Origin: Chryseosolibacter sp036402075
GTDB lineage: Bacteria; Bacteroidota; Bacteroidia; Cytophagales; Cyclobacteriaceae
Length of the DNA: 64,000 bases
Reading direction: 5' to 3'
Assembly (NCBI GenBank): GCA_036402075.1
Contig: DASWTP010000007.1
Location: 37,817 to 101,816 of the forward strand
The notes below the pieces were generated by a model. It did not search any database. It was not told the DNA's origin and worked only from the letters and a program-made list of their open reading frames with translations. This document shows positions 1 through 8,934 of the stretch, one piece after another. The stretch's first letter is position 1. The number at the start of each line of letters is the position of its first letter. Position numbers and translations under genes: made by a program.

Positions 1-1551
1 AAGTGGATACTGCTTAATGCCGCTGAAGGACGTGAGCGACCGAAGCTTCTCACTCAGGTGCACCTTTGCAAGATTTCCTTCCTCCAACTCTTTCACCAGA
101 TTAAGGTGGTGTTTGCGAAGAACGGGCTTTTCATTGTTTCCTTCCGTTTCGCTCAGCGCAAAAAGATCCGCATACTTCGTTAACCAGATCTCCGGAATGA
201 TGGCAATCTCCCCGTTTGGCAATTTGAACTCCACTTTCCTGCGAAGGATGAGCTTGCGCAAATCTTTGAATGGAATTTCGAATTCACCAAATCTGATCTT
301 GGCGTGAATGTCAAACCAGTCGATGTTCTCTTTTACTTCGACTTCAATAACAGCTTTACCAACAAAATATTTCTTGTCGCGGCTCTCGGGTTGACTTACC
401 TCAAAGCCAAGATTTAAAAGATTAACGCGATTTTCATTTAACCATGAAAACGCCTCTGACTTTGGAATGGCCACCCTGAATCCTTTCATGGCGAGGCCGA
501 GTTTTTGAAGCGTGTGCAAAAAGTTTTTTTCGGTGTCAGACTTTCGCGTCACCCGATGGAAAACATAGCCGGTCTCTTGTTTTTCTACAGTTACGCTGAC
601 CGGGCCGATGTTGTCTCCCCTAAACCGGTGCTTGCCGTATTTAAACGAAAGATCAAATACGATTTTCCCGGACTCATCGCTTCCTTCTTCGGTCGGTGCA
701 CTTCCCCCAGACTCGAATAACGAAGGCACTGCCGAAGTTTGCGCGGTGTGAAGTTCTGACAACGTCAGCACTGGATGCGGATCGTACGTGCTCTTGTTGA
801 TTTCGAACCCGTTAGCCTCTACATCGTCAAACGATGCGATGAGCGGAGCAACAAATTTGTTGTAGTAAGTTTCCTCAACGTTCTTTGGAATCACAACAAA
901 TTTTTTGCTAAGGAACGGAATCAGCTTTTTTCCATCTACGTGTTTTTCGAATCCATAGAGCTTACCATCAAGAACCATCCATGCCGGATTCTTACAAACA
1001 AGATACGCTGACTCATTTGGCAGCTCGAGCTTTTTTCCCTGGTAAAATATCGTGGGGTAATAATTCGTCTGATCATTGGTGCGCATGAAATGAAATTGTA
1101 TGGACGCGCGCTTGTCCAGCACTTCAACCCTGCGCCACGTGGGCTCTCCGTCATTTCCCATCTCAAAGAGCATTTTGCCGCGTAGCTTGTCGAGGACTTT
1201 CGCCCTCCGTTTTTCCATATAATCTTCAATCTGCTCCTGGAGCATTTCATTGCCCTTAACCTTATCGTACGTCTTGGTGAGAAATTCTTCTGGCTTGACG
1301 ATTTTGGCCGAAAACTTTTTTACGATGGCATCCTGCTGCATCGAGTCCATAATTTCAATGAGCTCAAAATCCCGATCGTCCAGCCCTTTTGAAAACTCAC
1401 GCGCATTCTTCGCGGAGATATTTTGGTGCTGGTAAGTCAGCTTCCCCTTGTCATCCAAATGCACGATATAGGACTCAAAAATGAACCCCAAATACTCATG
1501 TTGATAGAGTGAGTATATGATTTGGAAAGGCTGTGAAGCAGAGACTTTCAT
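1..1551 (-). CDS. SNF2-family DEAD/DEAH helicase, N-terminal part (cut by window edge)
   Basis: A minus-strand frame opens at an ATG at 1551 and stays open for 517 codons to base 1, so the C-terminus lies outside the window. The visible part begins MKVSASQPFQIIYSLYQHEY and is a long, charged, non-catalytic region. It matches my memory of the N-terminal part of the Bacteroidota SNF2-related helicases, which precedes the helicase core. The helicase motifs themselves (Walker A, DEAH) would lie off the left edge, so the ATPase assignment is inferred from family resemblance of the N-terminus only. The frame continues upstream of 1551 without a stop for some codons; I chose the ATG because family proteins start at this point. 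Coding is certain; function is probable. Confidence 0.75.
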   Translation of the reverse strand, partial: MKVSASQPFQIIYSLYQHEYLGFIFESYIVHLDDKGKLTYQHQNISAKNAREFSKGLDDRDFELIEIMDSMQQDAIVKKFSAKIVKPEEFLTKTYDKVKGNEMLQEQIEDYMEKRRAKVLDKLRGKMLFEMGNDGEPTWRRVEVLDKRASIQFHFMRTNDQTNYYPTIFYQGKKLELPNESAYLVCKNPAWMVLDGKLYGFEKHVDGKKLIPFLSKKFVVIPKNVEETYYNKFVAPLIASFDDVEANGFEINKSTYDPHPVLTLSELHTAQTSAVPSLFESGGSAPTEEGSDESGKIVFDLSFKYGKHRFRGDNIGPVSVTVEKQETGYVFHRVTRKSDTEKNFLHTLQKLGLAMKGFRVAIPKSEAFSWLNENRVNLLNLGFEVSQPESRDKKYFVGKAVIEVEVKENIDWFDIHAKIRFGEFEIPFKDLRKLILRRKVEFKLPNGEIAIIPEIWLTKYADLFALSETEGNNEKPVLRKHHLNLVKELEEGNLAKVHLSEKLRSLTSFSGIKQYPL

Positions 1552-1644
1552 GAAAAACCGGCCATTTAAAAGGAACGGAATCTCTAAAGTAGGTAATTTT
1601 ACGTAATAAAAACTTACGAATTCCGACAAGATGTTACACGAATC

Positions 1645-2871
1645 TTACAGGTGCTTGACCGCTGCGAACCTGGAAGCGAGCTTTGCCGGGTGAAACGAGA
1701 TAATAACGGTGATAACGCTGACAACAAAAAACGCGGCAACAAAATCAATTGCTTTAACCTTGACAGGATACCCCTGAGTAATCGAGGTTTCCATACCCAT
1801 GGAGATAATCCCATATTTAAGCTGTAGGAAACAGAAAATGCCACCAAAGATCAGCCCTGCTGCAGCCCCTATGAAAGCTATTAGCGCCCCTTCCGTCATA
1901 AAGATGTTCCGAATCTGGTTCGAGCTTGCGCCCATGGCTGAAAGAACGGAAATATCTTTTTTCTTGTCGAGGGCAAGCATCATAAGGCTGAAGAAGATAT
2001 TAATCGATCCGACCAGCAAAAGCAGCGTCAGCGCCATAAAGGCAAAGAGCTTTTCCATTCTTAACAACGTGTAAAGATCGTTGTGCTGCTCTTCATTATT
2101 AAGTACGTTAAAGGAATTGCCGATCGCCTGCTGGATTTGCTGCTCCACAACGGTAGGGTTACCGGTAGGCGTCATCTTCACCTCGAGCGAAGTCCGCTTG
2201 TTTCCATACGAAAGCAAATCGGCTGCGAAGTCAAGTGGTACCAGGATGTAGTTTTCATCAAAGTTTTGAACAATACTAAAGGCGCCACCTGGAATGATGT
2301 TCTTCTTTGCGTACAGTTTGGAAGGGTCTAACCCAACCGACTTAACATTTTTGATATAGTAAACCTGTAATGGGAAAAGTGGTTCGTTTACTGCTATAGA
2401 GAGCGTATACTGGACGCCCCGTCCCACAATTGCATAAGGGATTCCATTTTCCCGGAGCTTAAGCTCTCCTTCTACAATGTTTTCTTTAGGAATCCGGTTT
2501 TGCTGCAGAAAGTTGTCGCCCACGCCTTTCAATGTGATCACCTGGTTGGCATCCCGGTAACGAACGTAAGCGTAGTCCTCAATCACTTCTGTGACGATTT
2601 CCACCCCCGGAATAGTCTCGATCTTCTTCAAAAGCGCGGGCGTGCTTTCAAACGATTTGCCCTCGCGGGCCACAATCTTTAGTTCAGGATCGAACGAGCT
2701 GTTCAAGGAGCTCAATAGGCTCTCAAGTCCGTTGAATACCGATAAGACAATGATCAATGCTGAGGTGATAAAGGCTACCCCGATCATTGACAGGATGGAG
2801 ATCAGGTTGATAAAGTTTGCCTTCCTCTTCGAAAAGAAATATCGCTTCGCTATATAGAACGGAAAATTCAA
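1645..2871 (-). CDS. FtsX/LolC-LolE-type ABC transporter permease
   Basis: 408 residues. An N-terminal membrane segment (about residues 20-45) is followed by a large extracytoplasmic MacB-type domain and three C-terminal membrane segments (about 270-295, 320-350, 370-400). This is the four-helix FtsX layout used by lipoprotein-releasing LolC/E permeases. The N-terminus, with a YFFSKRKANFINLISILSMI stretch, is typical of Bacteroidota members. The start ATG overlaps the rbfA stop by four bases (ATGA type), so it is translationally coupled to rbfA. No ABC ATPase gene is nearby, so its LolD-like partner must be encoded elsewhere. A role in moving lipoproteins out of the inner membrane is inferred. 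Confidence 0.85.
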   Translation of the reverse strand: MNFPFYIAKRYFFSKRKANFINLISILSMIGVAFITSALIIVLSVFNGLESLLSSLNSSFDPELKIVAREGKSFESTPALLKKIETIPGVEIVTEVIEDYAYVRYRDANQVITLKGVGDNFLQQNRIPKENIVEGELKLRENGIPYAIVGRGVQYTLSIAVNEPLFPLQVYYIKNVKSVGLDPSKLYAKKNIIPGGAFSIVQNFDENYILVPLDFAADLLSYGNKRTSLEVKMTPTGNPTVVEQQIQQAIGNSFNVLNNEEQHNDLYTLLRMEKLFAFMALTLLLLVGSINIFFSLMMLALDKKKDISVLSAMGASSNQIRNIFMTEGALIAFIGAAAGLIFGGIFCFLQLKYGIISMGMETSITQGYPVKVKAIDFVAAFFVVSVITVIISFHPAKLASRFAAVKHL

Positions 2872-3245
2872 GACTGTTCGCCTTTGTCTGTCGGTGGAAT
2901 GTTCAGGTTCTTAATCAACTCCTCCATTCGCTGAGCTTTCTCCTCCACTTCGTCAATTTCGAACACGAGTTCCGGTATAATCCTCACTTGTTTTCCAATC
3001 TTATCACCCAACGCTTTGCGAATCTCCTTCTTGTGAAGATTGAGCGTGTCAAGCGTTTTCTGCTTGTCTTTCGCCAGCATCATGCTAATATAGATTCTCG
3101 CCACTGCCAGATCAGGGCTCACTCTCACGTCCGCTATTGTGATAAATGTATTGCCAAGAATTCCGCGTTTATCGCGCTGGAAGACATCGCTCAGCTCTTT
3201 CTGAATTAACCGGCTGAATTTCTGTTGTCGTGTGCTGCCTGCCAT
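2868..3245 (-). CDS. rbfA: Ribosome-binding factor A
   Basis: 125 residues, normal for RbfA, a small KH-fold protein that binds the 30S subunit and helps mature the 5' end of 16S rRNA. The family shape is visible: an N-terminal helix with QQKFSRLIQKELSDVF, a central strand region with VTITADVRVSPDLA-like sequence (here ITIADVRVSPDLAVARIYIS), and a C-terminal RIIPELVFEID segment. It is the first gene of a two-gene unit with the downstream permease, sharing a four-base overlap. Assignment is firm. Confidence 0.95.
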   Translation of the reverse strand: MAGSTRQQKFSRLIQKELSDVFQRDKRGILGNTFITIADVRVSPDLAVARIYISMMLAKDKQKTLDTLNLHKKEIRKALGDKIGKQVRIIPELVFEIDEVEEKAQRMEELIKNLNIPPTDKGEQS

Positions 3246-3356
3246 AAGTAATGAAGTCTAAAGGTAACGAATGACGAATTAACTGTAATAAAAAACAATA
3301 GATTCCGCTTTAATCTTCCACTTTACGGGTCTAATTTTCGCGCCAACTCTTTCAAC

Positions 3357-4757
3357 ATGCTCATCCGGTATTTCCGCATCAATGACCCTTATCGCCTGGT
3401 AGGCCTGCTGATCCTGATGTTGATCATTTTTATGCCTCTTTTAATCAATAACCCTGGCATCACCATACCTGAGCTGAAAAGCATCCTGATTGGCGAGCGC
3501 CTCAATGATGGCAAAGACATGTATGTATCGGTGGTGGACAACACTGCCCCTCTCACTGCCTGGTTCCACGAAATGATGGAATCGCTTTTCGGTCGATCGA
3601 TCCTGGCGAGGCATATCATTGCCTTCACCCTCATGTTCCTGCAAGCAGCTTACCTGGGTATCATGTTTATCACCCGAAAAGTGTTCAACGAAAATACCTA
3701 TATCCCGTCATTCCTGTTTTGTCTCCTGTTCTTCATCTCCTTCGATACGCTTGCCCTCACAGGCGACCTGATCGGCTTTACCTTCCTGCTTCTCGCGCTG
3801 AACAACCTCTTCAAGGAGATAGAATTCCGCGTCCAATACGATGAAACCATTTTTAATTTAGGCCTTTTTATCAGCATCGCGTCCCTGTTTTCATTTGCGT
3901 TCAGCATTTACATTCTCTGGGTGATGATTGTACTCGTGTTTTTTACCCGCTCAACACCAAGAAAGTTTCTTCTCCTCGTTTTTGGATTCCTGCTGCCTCA
4001 CTTGCTGGTGATCTCCATTGCGTACCTCAACGATTCGCTGGGCAAAATGTGGGACTATTATTACCTCGCAAATCTTACTTTCAAACGCGATGTGCTGATG
4101 AGCGCCAGTGGAATTCTCGCCATTGCAATTTTGCCACTCGTGTTTCTTGTTGTGTCAGTGGTCATGCTTCAGCGTGAAGCACGCCTGAGCAAGTACCAGT
4201 CACAGGTTTTGCAGATCATGTTTCTCTGGATCGGGTTTACCCTCGTGTATTTCTTCTATGCGAAGAACATGCGACCGCAAAACCTGATCGTATTCATTCC
4301 AGCCCTTGCTCTTATTTTCACACATTTTTTTCTCTCAATCAGAAGGCGAAAATTCCTGGAGCTGAACAGCTGGGCTTTGATCCTGGGTGTGATCACGATG
4401 GGGTTTCTCGTTCGGTACAACAAAATAAAGGCGGTCGACTACTCGCGCTTGCTGGTAAACGATCAGAATAAACCCTTCAAAGACAAAAAGGTGGCCGTGC
4501 TCGCGGATGATTTGAGCTGGTACAGGGCGAATAAACTTGGTCTGCCGTACCTCAACTGGAAACTATCACAGGGAATTTTCCTTGAGCCCGAGTACTATGA
4601 AAACATCACGGAAGTATATCACAATCTGAATGCAGATGATCCAGACGCAATCGTTGACCCGGCTGGTCTATTAGAGCCGTTCTTCAACCGATTTCCGCAA
4701 GAGAAATTGAAATACGTGAGGGAGGGGAATGTGTATTTGAAACGAATCAGCAACTGA
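3357..4757 (+). CDS. Polytopic membrane protein resembling DUF6427
   Basis: 466 residues with about ten hydrophobic segments between residues 12 and 350, then a soluble C-terminal domain of about 110 residues. It starts MLIRYFRINDPYRLVGLL, which resembles Bacteroidota DUF6427 proteins of unknown function. The first membrane segment is followed by a soluble loop with VVDNTAPLTAWFHEMMESLF, somewhat like the first loop of GT-C-type glycosyltransferases, but I see no convincing acidic catalytic motif. A near-consensus -7 element (TAATTTTCG, 3332-3340) precedes the ATG. The last 11 bases overlap the end of convergent rpiB. Confidence 0.8.
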   Translation: MLIRYFRINDPYRLVGLLILMLIIFMPLLINNPGITIPELKSILIGERLNDGKDMYVSVVDNTAPLTAWFHEMMESLFGRSILARHIIAFTLMFLQAAYLGIMFITRKVFNENTYIPSFLFCLLFFISFDTLALTGDLIGFTFLLLALNNLFKEIEFRVQYDETIFNLGLFISIASLFSFAFSIYILWVMIVLVFFTRSTPRKFLLLVFGFLLPHLLVISIAYLNDSLGKMWDYYYLANLTFKRDVLMSASGILAIAILPLVFLVVSVVMLQREARLSKYQSQVLQIMFLWIGFTLVYFFYAKNMRPQNLIVFIPALALIFTHFFLSIRRRKFLELNSWALILGVITMGFLVRYNKIKAVDYSRLLVNDQNKPFKDKKVAVLADDLSWYRANKLGLPYLNWKLSQGIFLEPEYYENITEVYHNLNADDPDAIVDPAGLLEPFFNRFPQEKLKYVREGNVYLKRISN

Positions 4758-5181
4758 TTTTAGCCACGCGTCTTTCATGACGACCCCCTTCAAAATTTTC
4801 ATGAAGGAACCGGTCTGTGATCTTTTCAGCTAACTCATACGAAACAAACCTCGCGGGAAGACAAACGATATTTGCATTGTTGTGCTGGCGCGCGAGACTT
4901 GCTAATTCTTCATTCCAGCAAATGGCAGCGCGAATTCCCTGGTGCTTGTTGGCTACAATGGCCACTCCGTTGGCGCTACCGCACACCAAAACACCCAGCT
5001 CAAATTCTTTTGTCTCTACGGCATTTGCAACCGGGTGCGCAAAATCCGGGTAGTCGGCAGAGTCTTTACTGTGTGTGCCGAAATCTTTCACTGTATAGCC
5101 GTTTTTTTCCAGCCAAACCTTCAGGCTTTCTTTGTAATCAAAGCCTGCATGATCACTTCCTATTGCAATTTTCGGCATCAT
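4747..5181 (-). CDS. rpiB: Ribose-5-phosphate isomerase B
   Basis: 144 residues, the usual size for RpiB/LacAB isomerases, which interconvert ribose 5-phosphate and ribulose 5-phosphate in the pentose phosphate pathway. The phosphosugar motif GSDHAGF is at residues 8-14. The catalytic cysteine is Cys67 in VCGSANGVAIVANKH, and RQHNNANIVCLPAR follows at 98-111. The start overlaps the tatC stop by four bases, so the two are co-transcribed (tatC then rpiB). The 3' end overlaps the convergent membrane-protein gene by 11 bases. Confidence 0.95.
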   Translation of the reverse strand: MMPKIAIGSDHAGFDYKESLKVWLEKNGYTVKDFGTHSKDSADYPDFAHPVANAVETKEFELGVLVCGSANGVAIVANKHQGIRAAICWNEELASLARQHNNANIVCLPARFVSYELAEKITDRFLHENFEGGRHERRVAKISC

Positions 5182-6038
5182 ATTGCTGATTGTTGTTCCT
5201 CTGCTCGTTCAAGGGCCTCCTGCTTGGCCTTTTGGCGCATTACCCGGCCCGAAATCAAGATACTTATTTCGTACAACAGATACAATGGAAGCGAAATCAG
5301 CGCCTGGCTTAGCGGGTCAGCGGATGGCGTTACAATTGCGCCCAGTATTAGAATAATTACGATTGCATGTTTGCGATAGGTGCGGAGAAACTGCGGTGTA
5401 ACAATGCCAATCTTGGTCAGGAAATAGATTACCACCGGCAGCTGGAACAGTAATCCACTGCCGAGCACAACCGTTACGATTGTTCCGATGTAGGAGGTAA
5501 TATCAAATTCGTTGACGATCATGTCGCTGATGGTGTAGTTGGCCAGGAAGGCGATCATCATAGGCGACATTACAAAATAACCGAACGCTACGCCAAGGAG
5601 AAACAAAAACGACACGGCAGCAACAGCTCCGCGTGACGATTTTCGTTCCTTGGTATAAAGCCCGGGCCGTATAAACCGCCAGAACTCCCAAACCACGTAC
5701 GGGAAAGCAATAACAAGTCCGATCACGAAAGACGCAGTAATCGACATGGTGAACTGGCCGGTCATTAGACGGCTTTGAACCTTGAATGGAATTTGTTCAA
5801 CACAGAATGCGTCTGGGGTACCGATCCAATTGCCCAGTTTACAAAGCCATATAAATGTCGGGAAATCTACTCTGCCGGGAGCAAAAAGGATGTTAGTGAA
5901 AATCCACTCTATGTTGATGAACGCGAAAATCATAAACACAACAATCGCGATCAATGAGCGCACAACGTGCCACCTCAATTCCTCGAGATGCTCGAGGAAA
6001 CTCATTTCCTTTTCTTCCTGCGGCTGATCCAATGGCAT
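5178..6038 (-). CDS. tatC: Sec-independent (twin-arginine) translocase subunit TatC
   Basis: 286 residues with six membrane segments. The cytoplasmic N-terminus carries the conserved TatC motif (FLEHLEELR, residues 14-22) that helps bind twin-arginine signal peptides. Between membrane segments 1 and 2 lies a longer, cysteine-bearing loop (about residues 50-95), as in other Bacteroidota. A conserved P-x-F-R-like stretch, FAFPYVVWEFWRFIRPGLY-like, is present near residues 130-150. TatA/B partners are not in the window. It is followed by rpiB with a four-base overlap. Confidence 0.95.
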   Translation of the reverse strand: MPLDQPQEEKEMSFLEHLEELRWHVVRSLIAIVVFMIFAFINIEWIFTNILFAPGRVDFPTFIWLCKLGNWIGTPDAFCVEQIPFKVQSRLMTGQFTMSITASFVIGLVIAFPYVVWEFWRFIRPGLYTKERKSSRGAVAAVSFLFLLGVAFGYFVMSPMMIAFLANYTISDMIVNEFDITSYIGTIVTVVLGSGLLFQLPVVIYFLTKIGIVTPQFLRTYRKHAIVIILILGAIVTPSADPLSQALISLPLYLLYEISILISGRVMRQKAKQEALERAEEQQSAI

Positions 6039-6070
6039 GACAAGACGTAATTAAAAAATTCTCTTTCCGA

Positions 6071-7339
6071 CTAATACAACGGAAACTTCTCAACAAAGCG
6101 ATTTACTTTTCGCTTCACGGCTTTCAGGTGTTTATCGTCTTCTGGTTTTTGAAGGGCTTCATCGATCAGTTCCACAACTTTGACAACATCTTTTTCCATC
6201 ATGCCTCGCGTGGTGATGGCTGGCGTACCGATACGCATTCCCGAGGTTACCATCGGTGACTGGGTATCAAACGGAACCATATTTTTATTGATGGTGATAT
6301 CGGCTTTGATCAGCGATTCTTCAGCCTGCTTTCCGGTCAGGTTTTTCGAACGAAGGTCAATCAGCATCAGGTGATTGTCGGTTCCCCCTGAAATAATTTT
6401 ATATCCCCTCGTTACAAACGCATCCGCCATGGCTTTAGCGTTCTTCGCTACCTGCACAATATACTCCAGGTATTCATCCGAAAGTGCCTCCTGGAATGCG
6501 ATTGCCTTGGCAGCGATCACGTGTTCAAGCGGTCCTCCCTGTGTTCCGGGGAAAACGCCCGAGTCGAGAATGGATCCCATCTTCCTGATCTCGCCTTTAG
6601 GGGTCTTAATCCCTAGCGGGTTATCCACGTTCTTTCCAACCATGATCATTCCTCCTCGGGGACCGCGTAGAGTCTTGTGCGTAGTTGTTGTTACCACGTG
6701 GCAGTGCTCCATCGGGTCGTTCAACAATCCTCGTGCAATAAGCCCGGCCGGATGAGAAATATCTGCCAGCAAAATTGCCCCAACACTATCTGCGGCCTTG
6801 CGCAGTTTTTCATAATCCCAGTCGCGGCTGTAAGCAGACGCTCCGCAGATGATCATCTTTGGCTTCTCGCGTTGAGCCGTTTCAATAACTTTATCGAAAT
6901 CAATCTTGCCGGTTTCCTTTTCCACACCATAAAACACCGGCTGATACAATTTGCCCGAAAAATTTACAGGCGATCCGTGCGTAAGATGTCCGCCATGCGA
7001 AAGATCGAAACCGAGAATCTTGTCGCCAGGCTTCAGGCACGCCAGCATCACAGCGGCATTGGCTTGTGCGCCCGAGTGGGGCTGCACGTTAGCCCATTCC
7101 GCTCCAAACAGTTCTTTCGCCCGGTCAATTGCCAGTTGTTCAATCTCATCTACCACCTCGCACCCGCCATAGTAGCGCTTGCCGGGAAGTCCTTCAGCAT
7201 ATTTGTTTGTGAGCACAGTGCCCATGGCTTTGATTACTTGTTCAGACGTAAAGTTTTCTGAGGCAATCAGCTCAATACCGTTTTGCTGACGTTCTTTTTC
7301 TTTTTGAATGAGATCAAAAATGGCTTTGTCCTTTTTCAT
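6071..7339 (-). CDS. glyA: Serine hydroxymethyltransferase
   Basis: 422 residues from the ATG at 7339. The enzyme is PLP-dependent and converts serine plus tetrahydrofolate to glycine plus methylene-tetrahydrofolate. The SHMT N-terminal motif NGIELIASENF is at about residues 20-30. The PLP lysine is Lys222 in VVTTTTHKTLRGPRGG, and the aspartate-histidine pair ADISHPAGL is just before. The frame continues to another ATG at 7396 (19 more residues), but that extension lacks family resemblance, so I took 7339. A consensus -7 box at 7429-7436 would give a leader of roughly 85 nt. Confidence 0.95.
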   Translation of the reverse strand: MKKDKAIFDLIQKEKERQQNGIELIASENFTSEQVIKAMGTVLTNKYAEGLPGKRYYGGCEVVDEIEQLAIDRAKELFGAEWANVQPHSGAQANAAVMLACLKPGDKILGFDLSHGGHLTHGSPVNFSGKLYQPVFYGVEKETGKIDFDKVIETAQREKPKMIICGASAYSRDWDYEKLRKAADSVGAILLADISHPAGLIARGLLNDPMEHCHVVTTTTHKTLRGPRGGMIMVGKNVDNPLGIKTPKGEIRKMGSILDSGVFPGTQGGPLEHVIAAKAIAFQEALSDEYLEYIVQVAKNAKAMADAFVTRGYKIISGGTDNHLMLIDLRSKNLTGKQAEESLIKADITINKNMVPFDTQSPMVTSGMRIGTPAITTRGMMEKDVVKVVELIDEALQKPEDDKHLKAVKRKVNRFVEKFPLY

Positions 7340-7428
7340 GTGTTTATGTTTCGCTGTTTGAAACCGAATGCGCTGCAGCGGATCCGCTGTTTGCAATCAG
7401 ATTTTCATGATGCCTTTTTAAGAAGCGT

Positions 7429-7436
7429 CAAAAATA
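7429..7436 (-). promoter_or_regulatory. -7 promoter box upstream of glyA
   Basis: The minus strand reads TATTTTTG, an exact match to the Bacteroidota sigma-A -7 consensus TAnnTTTG. It lies about 90 bases upstream of the chosen glyA start. No exact TTTG -33 box at the expected spacing was found, so this rests on the -7 element alone. Confidence 0.45.
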
Positions 7437-7495
7437 GGAGACTTAATCGCTAAATCCCAAGAGATAAAAAGTTAAAAACAAGAAATTGCAGGGCC

Positions 7496-8227
7496 TCACC
7501 ACGACCCACTACTGCCGCCACCGCTGAAGCCACCTCCACCTCCGGAAAATCCGCCTCCGCCTCCACCCCAGCTGCCGCCTCCGCTCCGTCCAAAGCCTCC
7601 ACCATACCACCCACCTCCGTAAAATCCTCCGCCTCGTCCCCCGCGATTACGCAATAAACTCACTACAATAATGATCACCAGTAATACGATTGTACTCAGC
7701 GCAGACCCTCCGCGGGTTCTCCTTTTCTGCACTGGAACGTGCTCAGCCTGGTATTCCCCCGCTATTGCCTTTGTTATGGCGTTGATGGATGCAAGCACTC
7801 CGCCTTCATAGTTGTCCTGGCGAAAGTAGGGGGCAAGTTCGTTGCGAATGATTTGGGCGCAGGTCGCATCAGGCAGCGCACCTTCGAGGCCTTCTCCTAC
7901 TTCAATCCGAGCCTTTCGGTCGCCAATCGAAATGAACAGCAGGACCCCGTTGTCGGTTTTTTCCTGACCGAGTTTCCACTGCTCCGCTACCCTGAGCGTG
8001 TATTCTTCCATCACTTCTCCCTGCAAAGAAGGCACGATCAGCACTGAGATCTGATTTGATGTTGAATCTTCGTGCGTTTTTAAAAGTTGTTCGAGCTGAG
8101 AAACAAACGGACCTGACAGCACCTTGGCTTCATCGTGAACACGTGTTCCCCAAAGTTCCGGTATAGCCAGCTGGGCATGAGAAAGAAGGCTCGCAAAAAT
8201 GAATATGAGTAGGTAAAACTTTTTCAT
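7496..8227 (-). CDS. TPM-domain (YgcG/Psb32-type) exported protein with glycine-rich tail
   Basis: 243 residues. There is an N-terminal signal peptide (MKKFYLLIFIFASLLSHAQ), then a TPM domain (about residues 28-155, with DEAKVLSG, DNGVLLFISIGDRKARIEVG and ALPDA). A membrane segment at about 175-192 is followed by a tail made almost only of Gly, Ser, Trp, Tyr and Phe. TPM proteins are linked to membrane-protein quality control and photosystem repair in other organisms; the role here is unknown. It lies 17 bases after a second TPM gene. These pairs usually follow lemA, which is absent here. Confidence 0.85.
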   Translation of the reverse strand: MKKFYLLIFIFASLLSHAQLAIPELWGTRVHDEAKVLSGPFVSQLEQLLKTHEDSTSNQISVLIVPSLQGEVMEEYTLRVAEQWKLGQEKTDNGVLLFISIGDRKARIEVGEGLEGALPDATCAQIIRNELAPYFRQDNYEGGVLASINAITKAIAGEYQAEHVPVQKRRTRGGSALSTIVLLVIIIVVSLLRNRGGRGGGFYGGGWYGGGFGRSGGGSWGGGGGGFSGGGGGFSGGGSSGSW

Positions 8228-8244
8228 TGGTGGGGTAAAGTGGC

Positions 8245-8907
8245 TTAGTTGATTCGTAGATCGTCACGCAGCTCATTGATGTCATCTGCGGTCTTATGAA
8301 ATCCTTTTTCAAGAAGAATATCTCCGCAACGTTTGATGCCGGCTTCAAGGCCGTCAACCGGTTTTCCGCTCCGGATTCCAGCGATCAGATTCGCTACGAG
8401 TGTATCCCATTCCCGTTGCTCGACTACTTTGCTAATGCCACGATCGGCCATCACAATTACTTTGTGTTCGAAGAACGAAATAAAGATCATGATGCCGGTG
8501 CGATGCCGGGTGTTAAAAACTTCTTCTTCAAGAAACGCAGCCTCGGCCCCAATACGAGTACATTCATCAAAATGTCGCCTCGTTATAAACAGGCGTTTAA
8601 ATGACTCGGAAACAATAGCAAGCAGAACACCTAACAGTCCGGCCGAGACCACTACAAAAAATATGAATACGGGGTCATAGTAAAGCGTGTTGCTCGGATC
8701 TGCGATAATGTAGCGATCAAGTATGATCATGAATACGAATCCCGCTGCAGCAAAAAGTAGCGCAGCTTTATATAGCGCGATCGTGTAGTTCCCGCTGCGT
8801 TCTACAATAACCGGAACGATTTCACCAGAAATCTTGTCTTCTGCGTCCTTTACGGCATGTTTGATCCGTTGCAGATCGTCCTCACTGAATTTATCTTTTA
8901 GCTTCAT
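8245..8907 (-). CDS. TPM-domain membrane protein with an internal two-helix insertion
   Basis: 220 residues without a signal peptide. The first 40 residues (FSEDDLQRIKHAVKDAEDKI, then GEIVPVIVERSG) look like the start of a TPM domain. Two membrane helices (about 47-67 and 78-102) interrupt the fold, which then resumes with NTRHRTGIMIFISFFEHKVI and VMADRGISKVV. This matches the partner TPM type that usually accompanies a signal-peptide TPM protein. It is the middle gene of a pdxJ-TPM-TPM run with short gaps. Biochemical role not known. Confidence 0.8.
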   Translation of the reverse strand: MKLKDKFSEDDLQRIKHAVKDAEDKISGEIVPVIVERSGNYTIALYKAALLFAAAGFVFMIILDRYIIADPSNTLYYDPVFIFFVVVSAGLLGVLLAIVSESFKRLFITRRHFDECTRIGAEAAFLEEEVFNTRHRTGIMIFISFFEHKVIVMADRGISKVVEQREWDTLVANLIAGIRSGKPVDGLEAGIKRCGDILLEKGFHKTADDINELRDDLRIN

Positions 8908-8934
8908 GGATGAATAGTCGATATGAAATGGGTT

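Noticed and set aside
7397..7428. Longer glyA leader peptide from ATG at 7408
   Set aside because: That frame stops after a few codons, so it cannot extend GlyA; a leader peptide would be speculation.
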